From Methylotenera sp. (GTDB taxonomy: Bacteria; Pseudomonadota; Gammaproteobacteria; Burkholderiales; Methylophilaceae), in the NCBI GenBank assembly GCA_027310735.1, contig DAIDAH010000083.1:1-10871 (forward strand): a stretch of DNA of 10,871 nt. The letters run 5' to 3'. Below are positions 1 through 5,875 of the stretch, one piece after another. The notes under the pieces are model-generated. The model saw nothing but the letters and a program-made list of their open reading frames with translations, was not told the DNA's origin and did not search any database. Both the position numbers and the translations under genes were made by a program. Positions within the stretch are counted from its first letter, which is position 1. Each line of letters starts with the position of its first letter.

Positions 1-338
1 AACCAGGACAACGTCGACGTGTGCGCCCCGCCTTGCCTGGCAGTTACGAAAGCTTGCTGCATGATGTGGAAATACCAGCATATTTGCTTAAATTTGATGG
101 TCATGACCCATCAAATCAAGATTTAGTAACCGAGTTGCTCACGCCTAGACTAGAACGTGCAATTGGCGTGGTATATCGACCAGAAACAGAGCGTCTGAGC
201 CACTACTTTCTGGCTTCGCTTCCTGAGCAATTTGATGCAGTGATACATATAGATGAAACGCAGGCAGTTGAACCACTGGACTTAACTGAACACTGGCAGG
301 TAGATGAAGAACCTGAAACTTACCCATTCGGCATTTAG
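1..338 (+). CDS. Erythromycin esterase family protein, C-terminal end (5' end outside window)
   Basis: This frame is open from the first bases of the window (…GQRRRVRPALPGSYE) to a TAG at 336-338, so the visible ~112 residues are the tail of a longer gene. A GTG at position 21 is not a believable start because conserved sequence runs through it. The tail carries signatures I associate with the end of the erythromycin esterase family (COG2312): RPALPGSYE, then LTPRLERAIGVVYRPETERLSHYF, then EQFDAVIHIDET. In many bacteria this domain is fused behind a phosphoribosyltransferase domain; whether that is so here cannot be seen. Family members hydrolyse the macrolide lactone in resistance cases, but the chromosomal branch has no settled substrate, so I do not infer drug resistance. 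The gene reads toward the hydrolase at 477, 138 bases downstream, which has its own FNR-box promoter. Confidence 0.85.
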   Translation, partial: PGQRRRVRPALPGSYESLLHDVEIPAYLLKFDGHDPSNQDLVTELLTPRLERAIGVVYRPETERLSHYFLASLPEQFDAVIHIDETQAVEPLDLTEHWQVDEEPETYPFGI

Positions 339-429
339 ATTAAGATTCACGTTAACAACCATCATCACAGTAAACATGTGACATAGGCACAAGCTGAGGT
401 GAATTTCTCTAATACAAATATATCGTCAA

Positions 430-443
430 TTGACATATATCAA
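430..443 (+). promoter_or_regulatory. FNR box upstream of the alpha/beta hydrolase
   Basis: The sequence reads TTGAC-ATAT-ATCAA, a match to the FNR/ANR consensus TTGAT-N4-ATCAA at nine of ten half-site bases, the difference being the common T-to-C at the fifth. Its centre lies at 436.5, 41 bases before the hydrolase ATG. An FNR-type regulator with the matching recognition helix is encoded 1.5 kb away (1977-2735). The site suggests activation of the hydrolase under low oxygen. Confidence 0.75.
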
Positions 444-464
444 AAAACTTGGTGACTACATTAA

Positions 465-470
465 TAATAT
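465..470 (+). promoter_or_regulatory. Putative -10 element of an FNR class II promoter
   Basis: TAATAT matches the sigma-70 -10 consensus at five of six positions. It sits where a class II FNR promoter would need it: with the FNR box centred at -41.5 the start of transcription falls at about 477-478. That is the A or T of the annotated start codon, which would make the mRNA leaderless or place the true start codon further in. Position-based inference. Confidence 0.45.
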
Positions 471-476
471 TGACGT

Positions 477-1157
477 ATGGATACGAAAAACACATTACAT
501 GCGGTAAATGGCAACGTACTTAAGGCTGAAGTAAAAATAGTCGCTGGTGAGGTGATGTTGTCAGGTGAGTTGGCGTTACCAAAAAACGCTACAGGCATTG
601 TATTGTTTGCACATGGTAGTGGTAGTAGTCGGCATAGTGTACGCAATCAGTATGTAGCATCGGTTTTGCAATCATCAGGTATCGCCACGCTACTTTTTGA
701 CCTGCTGACATTGGAGGAAGAAGCCATTGATAGCCGTACCAGTCATCTACGTTTTGATATAGGACTGCTTGCTGAGCGGCTTATCCACGCGACTCGCTGG
801 ATTCAAGGTAGTCCAAGTACCCATGGTATGAAAATAGGCTATTTTGGTGCCAGCACAGGAGGTGCTGCGGCATTGGTTGCAGCTGCAGTGCTTGGCAAGC
901 AAATAAGTGCCGTTGTTTCTCGAGGTGGCCGGCCAGATTTGGCTGGCGATACCTTACCCGAAGTTAAATCCCCTACACTGCTCATTGTTGGTGGTTTTGA
1001 TAAGGTAGTTATCGAACTCAATCAGCAAGCGTTCGAATTGCTGCAATGTGAAAAACATCTGGAAATCATTCCTGCAGCATCACATCTATTTGAGGAACCT
1101 GGCAAGTTGGAAGAAGTAGCTAGAATTGTCTCCGACTGGTTTGCACGTTTTCTTTAA
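477..1157 (+). CDS. Alpha/beta hydrolase, dienelactone-hydrolase-like
   Basis: A 226-residue cytosolic serine hydrolase without signal peptide. Visible fold markers are the oxyanion-side motif HGSGSSRHS (46-54), the nucleophile elbow G-A-S-T-G with Ser126, the acid region VGGFDKVV with Asp175, and the histidine in AASHLFEEPG, His203. Together these form a plausible intact Ser-Asp-His triad. The substrate is unknown. Close relatives are commonly found next to, or fused to, phosphoribosyltransferases like the one at 3052-3735. The ATG at 477 gives the longest form but has no clear Shine-Dalgarno sequence and lies at the predicted transcription start; a GTG or ATG at residues 26-27 (552/555) would remove the N-terminal strand, so I keep 477. 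It sits downstream of an FNR box, and it converges with the acetate-kinase-like gene 54 bases away. Confidence 0.85.
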   Translation: MDTKNTLHAVNGNVLKAEVKIVAGEVMLSGELALPKNATGIVLFAHGSGSSRHSVRNQYVASVLQSSGIATLLFDLLTLEEEAIDSRTSHLRFDIGLLAERLIHATRWIQGSPSTHGMKIGYFGASTGGAAALVAAAVLGKQISAVVSRGGRPDLAGDTLPEVKSPTLLIVGGFDKVVIELNQQAFELLQCEKHLEIIPAASHLFEEPGKLEEVARIVSDWFARFL

Positions 1158-1211
1158 TTTTCCATTCTTAAGCCTTTTAGCAGTAATCGGAAGGTATTCT
1201 AGTATCTTGTT

Positions 1212-1727
1212 TTAGTGTCTAATCTCATCTAGCTCAGTAGTAGGTTCATCAATATCATGAATAAGTGCTGTATCAAACGTGACTACTGTAAGCGCTTTCT
1301 TCGCCAGAAGTTTTTGGCTAGCGATGAGTATCATAATCGCTTTGGTGTTATGCGGTATTGCATGTGGAATAAATGCCTCTAGTTGAGTTATCACGTTTTC
1401 GTCCACGATTACCGGGGCGTTATATCGTTTGCCATAATCAACGAACCGATGCTCTACCACATTAACATTGTCTAGTAATGAGCCTAAAGGCCATAAGTTC
1501 TGTAGCCAATCAAATGCCCACTCTGCAGCTTCATTGTGATTATTCACTGCAATACCAATATGTGCGTGAATGGTGCCGTATGTCCAAGTTAAAGTGGACG
1601 CTCCGCCAATATCGCTAATGCATCCCTTAATCGTTGGGTTGATCGGTGCATCTATACTCCTTTGAAACAGGGAGAATTTAAGAAATGAATTACCTGTATT
1701 CAATGCCAGTATCGAAAAAGTATCCAT
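1212..1727 (-). CDS. Truncated acetate-kinase-like protein (N-terminal part only)
   Basis: This 171-residue frame aligns by eye with the first ~150 residues of acetate kinase (about 400 residues): SILALNTGNSFLKFSLF near the N-terminus, EHRFVDYGKRYNAPVIVDENVI in the middle, then AIPHNTKAI, ASQKLLAKK and VVTFDTALI. The Asn and Lys of the first motif, the Arg of HR, the His-Asn pair and the Asp of FDTA are kept. However N-x-G-S-S-S has become NTGNSF and HGG has become DYG. Everything after FDTA is missing, including the second nucleotide-binding half, so kinase activity is unlikely. The start at 1727 is preferred to the ATG at 1751 because an AAGG lies 6 bases upstream of it. It may be a decaying remnant or a reused domain. 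An FNR box lies 155 bases upstream on the shared divergent region. Confidence 0.7.
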   Translation of the reverse strand: MDTFSILALNTGNSFLKFSLFQRSIDAPINPTIKGCISDIGGASTLTWTYGTIHAHIGIAVNNHNEAAEWAFDWLQNLWPLGSLLDNVNVVEHRFVDYGKRYNAPVIVDENVITQLEAFIPHAIPHNTKAIMILIASQKLLAKKALTVVTFDTALIHDIDEPTTELDEIRH

Positions 1728-1838
1728 ACTTAACCTTAATGAAGTCAACATGACGCTTAATATTTAGCCAGCATAACCGCTGCTATTTATGACCAGTGCT
1801 ATGTTCGACCACTATATCCACAAAAATTAATGTAATCA

Positions 1839-1852
1839 GCATACGTGTATGC
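1839..1852. repeat. Short inverted repeat in the acetate-kinase-like/fnr divergent region
   Basis: GCATAC-GT-GTATGC, two perfect 6-base arms around a 2-base centre. It lies between the two divergent genes, 30 bases from the FNR box. It could be an operator for an unknown regulator or chance; nothing else supports it. Confidence 0.3.
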
Positions 1853-1881
1853 ACATATTGTTCCTGACCTGAGAGTATGGT

Positions 1882-1895
1882 TTGATGAATGTCAA
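1882..1895 (+). promoter_or_regulatory. FNR box upstream of the fnr-type gene
   Basis: TTGAT-GAAT-GTCAA matches the FNR consensus at nine of ten half-site bases. For a class II promoter firing rightward the start would be near 1930; a weak -10 (TACAAA, 1916-1921) is within 2 bases of the expected place. The site suggests autoregulation of the regulator. It could also act on the leftward acetate-kinase-like gene. Confidence 0.7.
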
Positions 1896-1944
1896 GTAAA
1901 GTAGACTTAATCTGGTACAAATTAAATTTAAGCGTGAGCATTTG

Positions 1945-1980
1945 ATGAGGAGATTAAAATCGACACTGAAAATATCATGA
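1945..1980 (+). CDS. Possible 11-codon leader peptide overlapping the fnr start
   Basis: ATG at 1945 opens an 11-codon frame, MRRLKSTLKIS, that ends in TGA at 1978-1980, so stop and next start share ATGA (1977-1980). A weak GTGAG precedes it at a usable distance. It contains AGG and AGA arginine codons. The strongest Shine-Dalgarno-like sequence near the fnr gene (GAGGAG, 1947-1952) lies inside it and is too far, 24 bases, from the fnr ATG for direct initiation. Translation of the leader could feed ribosomes into fnr. This is inference from geometry only. Confidence 0.35.
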   Translation: MRRLKSTLKIS

Positions 1981-2735
1981 GTGCCAACATAAACGTACTT
2001 GGCAGACGAATGCATAGCGTTAAACAAGAATTTAATGCTACTTGTTCTAGCTGCAAAGTAAATCACTTATGCATGCCAACAGAAGCCATGCCAGATTTAT
2101 TTAAAGCACTGGATGAACTGGTTTATGTTAGAAAACGTTTGAAATCAGGCGCAACTTTATACCATTCAGGTGGGCATTGCCATGCGCTATATGTGGTTAA
2201 AACAGGCTTTGTCAAAACAGAAAATTTACATGATGACGGACGTGTGCAGATTACCGGTTTTTATATGGCTGGCGAGATGTTTGGCTTTGATGGTATAGAG
2301 ACTAATGCGCATGCATGTACATCTGTAGCCATTGAAGACTCTGAAATATGTACTATTCCGATTGAAAATATCGAAAAGATCGGCCCTAATCAGATGCATT
2401 TGCAACATCATTTCTACAAACTGATGAGTCGTGAGATTGTGCGTGACCACACCATGATGATGTTGCTAGGCAGCATGCATGGCGAGGAACGATTAGCTGC
2501 ATTCATACTCAATTTATCTCAGCGTTTGCTTATGCGAGGCTACTCGCCTTATCACTTGGTGTTGCGAATGAAACGTGAAGAGATTGGCAGTTATCTTGGC
2601 TTGAAAGTAGAAACTATTAGCCGTATATTTTCAAAGTTTCAAGAAATGGGTCTTATGAATGTACATCAAAAAAACATTCAAATTCTCAATGTGCAGGGAC
2701 TGAAAGAGTTGATTGGTCAACACATAGGCAAATAG
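1977..2735 (+). CDS. fnr: FNR-type oxygen-sensing transcription regulator (Crp/Fnr family)
   Basis: A 252-residue cytosolic DNA-binding regulator, the size of E. coli FNR. The N-terminus has C23-x2-C26-x5-C32, the same spacing as the E. coli cluster cysteines, and C125 in SEICTIPIENI aligns with E. coli C122, so all four [4Fe-4S] ligands are present. A cyclic-nucleotide-like beta-roll follows (about 45-135), then the dimer helix (about 140-170) and the ERLAAFILNLS segment. The winged helix has EEIGSYLGLKVETISRIFSKFQ, with Glu212, Ser215 and Arg216 matching the residues that read TTGAT-N4-ATCAA. Oxygen loss should assemble the cluster, dimerise the protein and activate it. FNR boxes lie ahead of this gene and ahead of the hydrolase. 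The start is uncertain: the ATG at 1977 lacks a proper ribosome-binding site, while GAGGAG sits 6 bases before an in-frame ATC at 1959. The anr or fnrL naming used in other groups would also be acceptable. Confidence 0.92.
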   Translation: MSANINVLGRRMHSVKQEFNATCSSCKVNHLCMPTEAMPDLFKALDELVYVRKRLKSGATLYHSGGHCHALYVVKTGFVKTENLHDDGRVQITGFYMAGEMFGFDGIETNAHACTSVAIEDSEICTIPIENIEKIGPNQMHLQHHFYKLMSREIVRDHTMMMLLGSMHGEERLAAFILNLSQRLLMRGYSPYHLVLRMKREEIGSYLGLKVETISRIFSKFQEMGLMNVHQKNIQILNVQGLKELIGQHIGK

Positions 2736-2741
2736 GGTTTC

Positions 2742-2760
2742 GCTGATCTCGATACTCAGC
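2742..2760 (+). terminator. Weak hairpin after the fnr-type gene
   Basis: GCTGA and TCAGC form a 5-base-pair stem around a 9-base loop, 7 bases after the TAG. No U-run follows on either strand. It lies in the 85-base convergent gap between two gene ends, where a terminator is expected, but the structure alone is poor. Confidence 0.2.
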
Positions 2761-2820
2761 AGGCGGCTTTAATAGGCTGGAAAAAACTATATCATCAAGC
2801 ATGCGTAACATACATCATGA

Positions 2821-3015
2821 CTACATCTGCACATCATTTTCTGCGGCTAGCCAATAATATACTGGTGAACATCTAAAGCCATCACGTTCAGCCATGTAAT
2901 AGGCCGCCAGTTCAATGACTCTATGCTGTTCAAGTTCATAGGCTACCGGTATGTGCATTTGAACATGCTCGGAGTTGCATCCTTGGTTACTTACTTTTGA
3001 TTGACCATTTTCCAT
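2821..3015 (-). CDS. DUF2934 family small protein
   Basis: A 64-residue acidic protein with no signal or membrane segment. Its C-terminal half, RVIELAAYYMAERDGFRCSPVYYWLAAENDV (about 35-62), has the DUF2934 pattern: an I-x-x-x-A-Y helix, a Gly-containing turn, then W-L-x-A-E. Function of the family is unknown. I chose the ATG at 3013-3015 because AAGGA lies 8 bases ahead of it; the ATG at 3022-3024 abuts that same sequence and is less likely. It is the last gene of the minus-strand array, 36 bases after the phosphoribosyltransferase, and a second DUF2934 gene opens the array at 6084. Confidence 0.7.
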   Translation of the reverse strand: MENGQSKVSNQGCNSEHVQMHIPVAYELEQHRVIELAAYYMAERDGFRCSPVYYWLAAENDVQM

Positions 3016-3051
3016 GGTTATCATCCTTTACTTTACGTATCTGGCACTCAG

Positions 3052-3735
3052 TTAGGTATATGGCGCTTGACTATGTGACTCATACATATTGACATTAATT
3101 GGCGGCTGTTGCGCCGATTGTAAAATCTCAATTACCTCCTCATCTTCTACTTGCGGAAAATTAAGGTAAAACTGTCCGACTGCATGAAAATCATTGGGTG
3201 CAGAAAGACATACAAGTTCATCTACTAATTCAGCAACTTTTTTTAACGTGGCAGGAGGTGAAACTGGTACAGCACAAATCAGTTTAGCCACCTTTTGGTT
3301 ATGCAAGCCATGTAATGCTGAAATCATGGTGGCTCCAGTAGCAAGCCCATCATCAATCACAATTACGATGCGTCCGGTCGGATTAATATGAGGTCTGATC
3401 GGTGTGTATTGCGCACGCCGCTTTTTGATAATATCCAGTTGAATTTTCTTTTCAGCTTCGATATATGCACTATCTGCGCCTACTGATGCTGCATAGTCGG
3501 CAATGTAAGTCCAGCCACTTTCGTCAACAGAACCAATAGCCAACTCTTGATAGTCTGGCGCTCTTAGCTTACGTACCAGCACTACATCAAAACTGCCTCC
3601 CAACTTATCCGCAATAATTTTTGCCATAGGTACGGCACCACGCGGAATAGCTAGGATAAGCGGATGCTTGCCTTTGTATTCTTTAAGTTTATCAGCTAGC
3701 GCATACGCAGCTTCGGCTCTGTTATTGAATATCAT
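3052..3735 (-). CDS. Phosphoribosyltransferase-domain protein
   Basis: A 227-residue type I phosphoribosyltransferase fold. The PRPP loop is VIVIDDGLATGAT (about 124-136), with the paired Asp128-Asp129 and an intact Thr-Gly-Ala-Thr. The pyrophosphate-loop side is PRGAVPMAKIIADKL (31-45) and the flexible hood carries VRKLRAPDYQELAIGSVDESG. This is the stand-alone PRTase type found near alpha/beta hydrolases, erythromycin esterases and Hsp20, rather than a housekeeping purine or pyrimidine enzyme; its acceptor base is not known. The ATG at 3733-3735 is preceded by AAGG (3743-3746), which overlaps the TAA of the upstream PyrR-like gene, so the two are probably translationally coupled. The last ~20 residues (QQPPINVNMYESHSQAPYT) look like an unstructured tail. 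Confidence 0.85.
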   Translation of the reverse strand: MIFNNRAEAAYALADKLKEYKGKHPLILAIPRGAVPMAKIIADKLGGSFDVVLVRKLRAPDYQELAIGSVDESGWTYIADYAASVGADSAYIEAEKKIQLDIIKKRRAQYTPIRPHINPTGRIVIVIDDGLATGATMISALHGLHNQKVAKLICAVPVSPPATLKKVAELVDELVCLSAPNDFHAVGQFYLNFPQVEDEEVIEILQSAQQPPINVNMYESHSQAPYT

Positions 3736-3744
3736 GGATTTACC

Positions 3745-4311
3745 TTAATTTATCGTAGGCTTAAGCAAATCTATCTTGAATTCTGTCTCGTATGGTGGCA
3801 CGTTGCATTCGATAATGTCAGGGGGCGCGACATCTAGCCGTACCCCTGAAATATCAATACGCACTGGCAACTTGTTTGCACCTCGGTCAACCAGCACCGC
3901 TGTACGAATTTCCATAGCCTGCTTTCTTGTTAAATATTCGATGGCACGTAACATAGAGTGCCCTCGAAACATGACATCATCCACTACCAATACTGTGGTT
4001 CCAGAAAGGTCTATTGCATCATACTTATGATTCTCAGTTAACATTGTTTCAGGGTGGATAAGCGTTAAGTCATCTGCATAGCGTTTGATATTAAGATTCA
4101 TTAATGACATATTTGCCAGCCTGAAATTTTGCATCAATTTGGTATGTAACATTTCAGCAAGAGGCGCCCCTCTTCGCAATATGCCAACGATCATGATGCG
4201 CTCTTTTCCTGTCAGAAAGCCGGCGGCTCGCCAAGCCATGTCATCAAGTACCGCATCTAACTGAGTGGCATGATATAAACAGGTTTTATCTCCAACTGTG
4301 GTAATGGCCAA
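3745..4311 (-). CDS. PyrR-like phosphoribosyltransferase
   Basis: A 188-residue PRTase-fold protein. PyrR-like landmarks are IMIVGILRRGAPLAEML (39-55), KRYADDLTLI (76-85), VLVVDDVMFRGHS (107-119) and AVLVDRGANKLPVRIDISG (138-156). The PRPP loop keeps Asp111-Asp112 and Gly117 but has Arg in place of the usual Thr/Ser before the Gly, and His-Ser where PyrR has Arg-Thr. Catalysis or PRPP affinity may therefore be changed. PyrR proteins are uracil PRTases and, in Gram-positives, RNA-binding attenuators of pyrimidine genes. No pyrimidine gene is near, so I do not assign pyrR. The start is TTG (4309-4311) with GGAG 7 bases upstream; the next in-frame ATG is codon 25 and would cut the fold. It precedes and couples to the second PRTase. 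Confidence 0.8.
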   Translation of the reverse strand: MAITTVGDKTCLYHATQLDAVLDDMAWRAAGFLTGKERIMIVGILRRGAPLAEMLHTKLMQNFRLANMSLMNLNIKRYADDLTLIHPETMLTENHKYDAIDLSGTTVLVVDDVMFRGHSMLRAIEYLTRKQAMEIRTAVLVDRGANKLPVRIDISGVRLDVAPPDIIECNVPPYETEFKIDLLKPTIN

Positions 4312-4353
4312 TTTATTGCTCCAATTACATAGATTACGGCTTAATTTTACGGC

Positions 4354-4821
4354 CTAATTTTCTACTGTTGTCGGCCACCAAAACACGATCTTTTGATGAT
4401 TTCTATGATGTACACTCACCCATTGCTGCTTAATATCACCCTTGTGTTCTGCTATCAACCGGTACTTGCCAGAGGGTAAATTCGCAAGTAAATATGGGCC
4501 ATCTGTCATCACATCAAGTATGTTGTTTTTAAGATTGTCCTGTATTTGTAAATGAATGTTGGCCAGATACTCTTCTTTAGTCCCAACAAACTTTTTCATC
4601 ATTACGGCTTTTTGTATCAATACTATTTCCAGATCATAGTCTTTTGCCAACCCTTTCATCATGCTGGATTCAGCTTCTCCTATGCCGCCAGTGATGTATG
4701 TGATGCCCGGCAACTCAATAGGCTCAGGCATTAGTGGGGAGCTGATCGCATTTCTAGATATCATCAGGCCTAGAATGGCGATTATGGCCGTTACTATCAC
4801 GATGAGTATTGTGCGTTTCAA
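4354..4821 (-). CDS. Membrane-anchored or secreted carboxypeptidase-regulatory-like protein
   Basis: A 155-residue protein with a basic start (MKR) and a hydrophobic stretch at 5-21 that could be a signal peptide or membrane anchor; no lipobox cysteine is present. The mature part begins with YITGGIGEAE, continues as one small beta domain ending in LLANLPSGKYRLIAEHKGDIKQQWVSVH, and closes with VFWWP. The segment from DGPYLLANLPSGKY resembles carboxypeptidase-regulatory/transthyretin-like folds of periplasmic proteins; function unknown. The start is TTG (4819-4821) with a strong GGGGG about 5 bases upstream. It lies between Hsp20 (49 bases) and the PyrR-like gene (42 bases) on the same strand, suggesting cotranscription and a role in envelope stress. 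Confidence 0.65.
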   Translation of the reverse strand: MKRTILIVIVTAIIAILGLMISRNAISSPLMPEPIELPGITYITGGIGEAESSMMKGLAKDYDLEIVLIQKAVMMKKFVGTKEEYLANIHLQIQDNLKNNILDVMTDGPYLLANLPSGKYRLIAEHKGDIKQQWVSVHHRNHQKIVFWWPTTVEN

Positions 4822-4870
4822 TTCAGCCCCCTTTCAAGTGACAAATTAACCACTTATTTATAGCAAAAAG

Positions 4871-5386
4871 TTATTGAATCGCAATACTACGTCGCTTGGA
4901 TGATTCCACCTTAGGTAAAGTCACTTCAAGAATGCCATCTTTCAGATTTGCAACTGTTTTGGATGCATCCAGACTTCCTGGTACTGAAACCGATCTAGCG
5001 AAAGACGAGCTGGAAATTTCGTGTCTGTAATAGTCACCTTTTTCTTCCTTGGTCTCGCTGCTGGTTTGGCCTTTAATCGTCAAGATATTATCTGCTAACG
5101 AAACATTCAAATCCTTTTTATTAATACCTGGAATTTCTGCACGCACCACCACTTCTGAATCACGATCAATCACATCCAAGCTAGGCAATCGCTGCCCTTC
5201 AAACTCAAATAATGTATCGACTACCGGTGTCTCGTTCCAGTGCCACAGAGATGGAAATCTACGACTAAATAATCTATCGAATGCTCGCTCCATATCCTGA
5301 ATCGGAGTTAAAGCTGACCAAGAACTTTTTGCAACATCTTTACCTGTTGTGGTAACAGGCACGTTACCTTTAACATCTGTATCCAT
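4871..5386 (-). CDS. Hsp20/alpha-crystallin family small heat-shock protein
   Basis: A 171-residue small heat-shock protein, an ATP-independent holdase that binds unfolding proteins in the cytoplasm. The N-terminal arm (1-65) includes MERAFDRLFSRRFPSLWHW, with the aromatic residues typical of substrate-binding arms. The alpha-crystallin domain spans about 66-158 and ends in the family signature A-x3-D-G-I-L (Ala146 to Leu153) followed by EVTLPK. The C-terminal I-x-I oligomerisation motif is Ile168-Ala-Ile170, so the protein is complete. The ATG at 5384-5386 is preceded by AGGAG at good spacing. An AT-rich 63-base gap separates it from the PAS gene upstream; a separate promoter there is possible but no clear -35/-10 pair is visible. 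Confidence 0.93.
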   Translation of the reverse strand: MDTDVKGNVPVTTTGKDVAKSSWSALTPIQDMERAFDRLFSRRFPSLWHWNETPVVDTLFEFEGQRLPSLDVIDRDSEVVVRAEIPGINKKDLNVSLADNILTIKGQTSSETKEEKGDYYRHEISSSSFARSVSVPGSLDASKTVANLKDGILEVTLPKVESSKRRSIAIQ

Positions 5387-5449
5387 GACACTCTCCTAGT
5401 AATTAATTACATTAAGTTAGGTGAATAATATATTGTTAATATTGAATAT

Positions 5450-5875
5450 TTAGTTAAAAACAGGTTGTGTTATTGGCTTAAAAATAACGCGTAAGCAATG
5501 GCGTCCAAAATCTTGAACATCGTTAAAAAATACTGCACTAAGAAAATGAGCACCATCTGAGGCAACGACTTCAAAATGGTGACCTACGCGTGAAAGAAAT
5601 CGTAAAGTAGGGTTTACTCTTTCTCCATCCACCAACTCAACACCACCTAACTGTGGCAGAAATGTTGAAATATGCTGCCAAATAAGATTTCTTGACTCAC
5701 AACCAAGCAATATGGCACTCGCCATATTGCAGTCTCTAATCATGCCGTTATCGTAAAGCGTCAGTACTGCGAGATCATCACCAACACTCGTCCGCTTTAA
5801 TCCATCAATACTGATATCAATCATATGCGCAGAAACGGCATTTTTTAGATGATGGTTTTTTAGTGTTGTACGCAT
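5450..5875 (-). CDS. Single PAS-domain protein
   Basis: A 141-residue cytosolic protein made almost entirely of one PAS-like domain (about 32-135). The segment LAVLTLYDNGMIRDCNMASAILLGC matches the usual PAS opening (strand, turn, strand, D-C-N, helix), followed by LIWQHISTFLPQL and later GHHFEVVASDGAHFLSAVFFNDV as the outer strands. No kinase, cyclase or DNA-binding domain is attached, so it must act through a partner or as a simple binding module; ligand unknown. Its ATG (5873-5875) lies inside the end of the upstream DUF2934 gene, a 16-base overlap, with GGAGG 7 bases before it, so the two are probably translationally coupled. Naming as PAS rests on pattern only. Confidence 0.7.
   Translation of the reverse strand: MRTTLKNHHLKNAVSAHMIDISIDGLKRTSVGDDLAVLTLYDNGMIRDCNMASAILLGCESRNLIWQHISTFLPQLGGVELVDGERVNPTLRFLSRVGHHFEVVASDGAHFLSAVFFNDVQDFGRHCLRVIFKPITQPVFN

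Noticed and set aside
95..108. TTGAT-GGTC-ATGAC, a partial FNR-like match
   Set aside because: The right half matches only 3 of 5 bases and it is inside the conserved coding part of the esterase gene.
365..381. TCACA…TGTGA inverted repeat resembling a CRP site
   Set aside because: The half-sites are in everted order with a 7-base spacer; a CRP site needs TGTGA-N6-TCACA.
1158..1211. Possible terminator between the convergent hydrolase and acetate-kinase-like genes
   Set aside because: No stem of convincing length or U-run could be found in the 54 bases.
2709..2720. TTGAT and GTCAA half-sites close together inside the fnr-type coding region
   Set aside because: The spacer is 2 bases instead of 4 and the site lies at the end of the gene, so it cannot be a normal FNR box.
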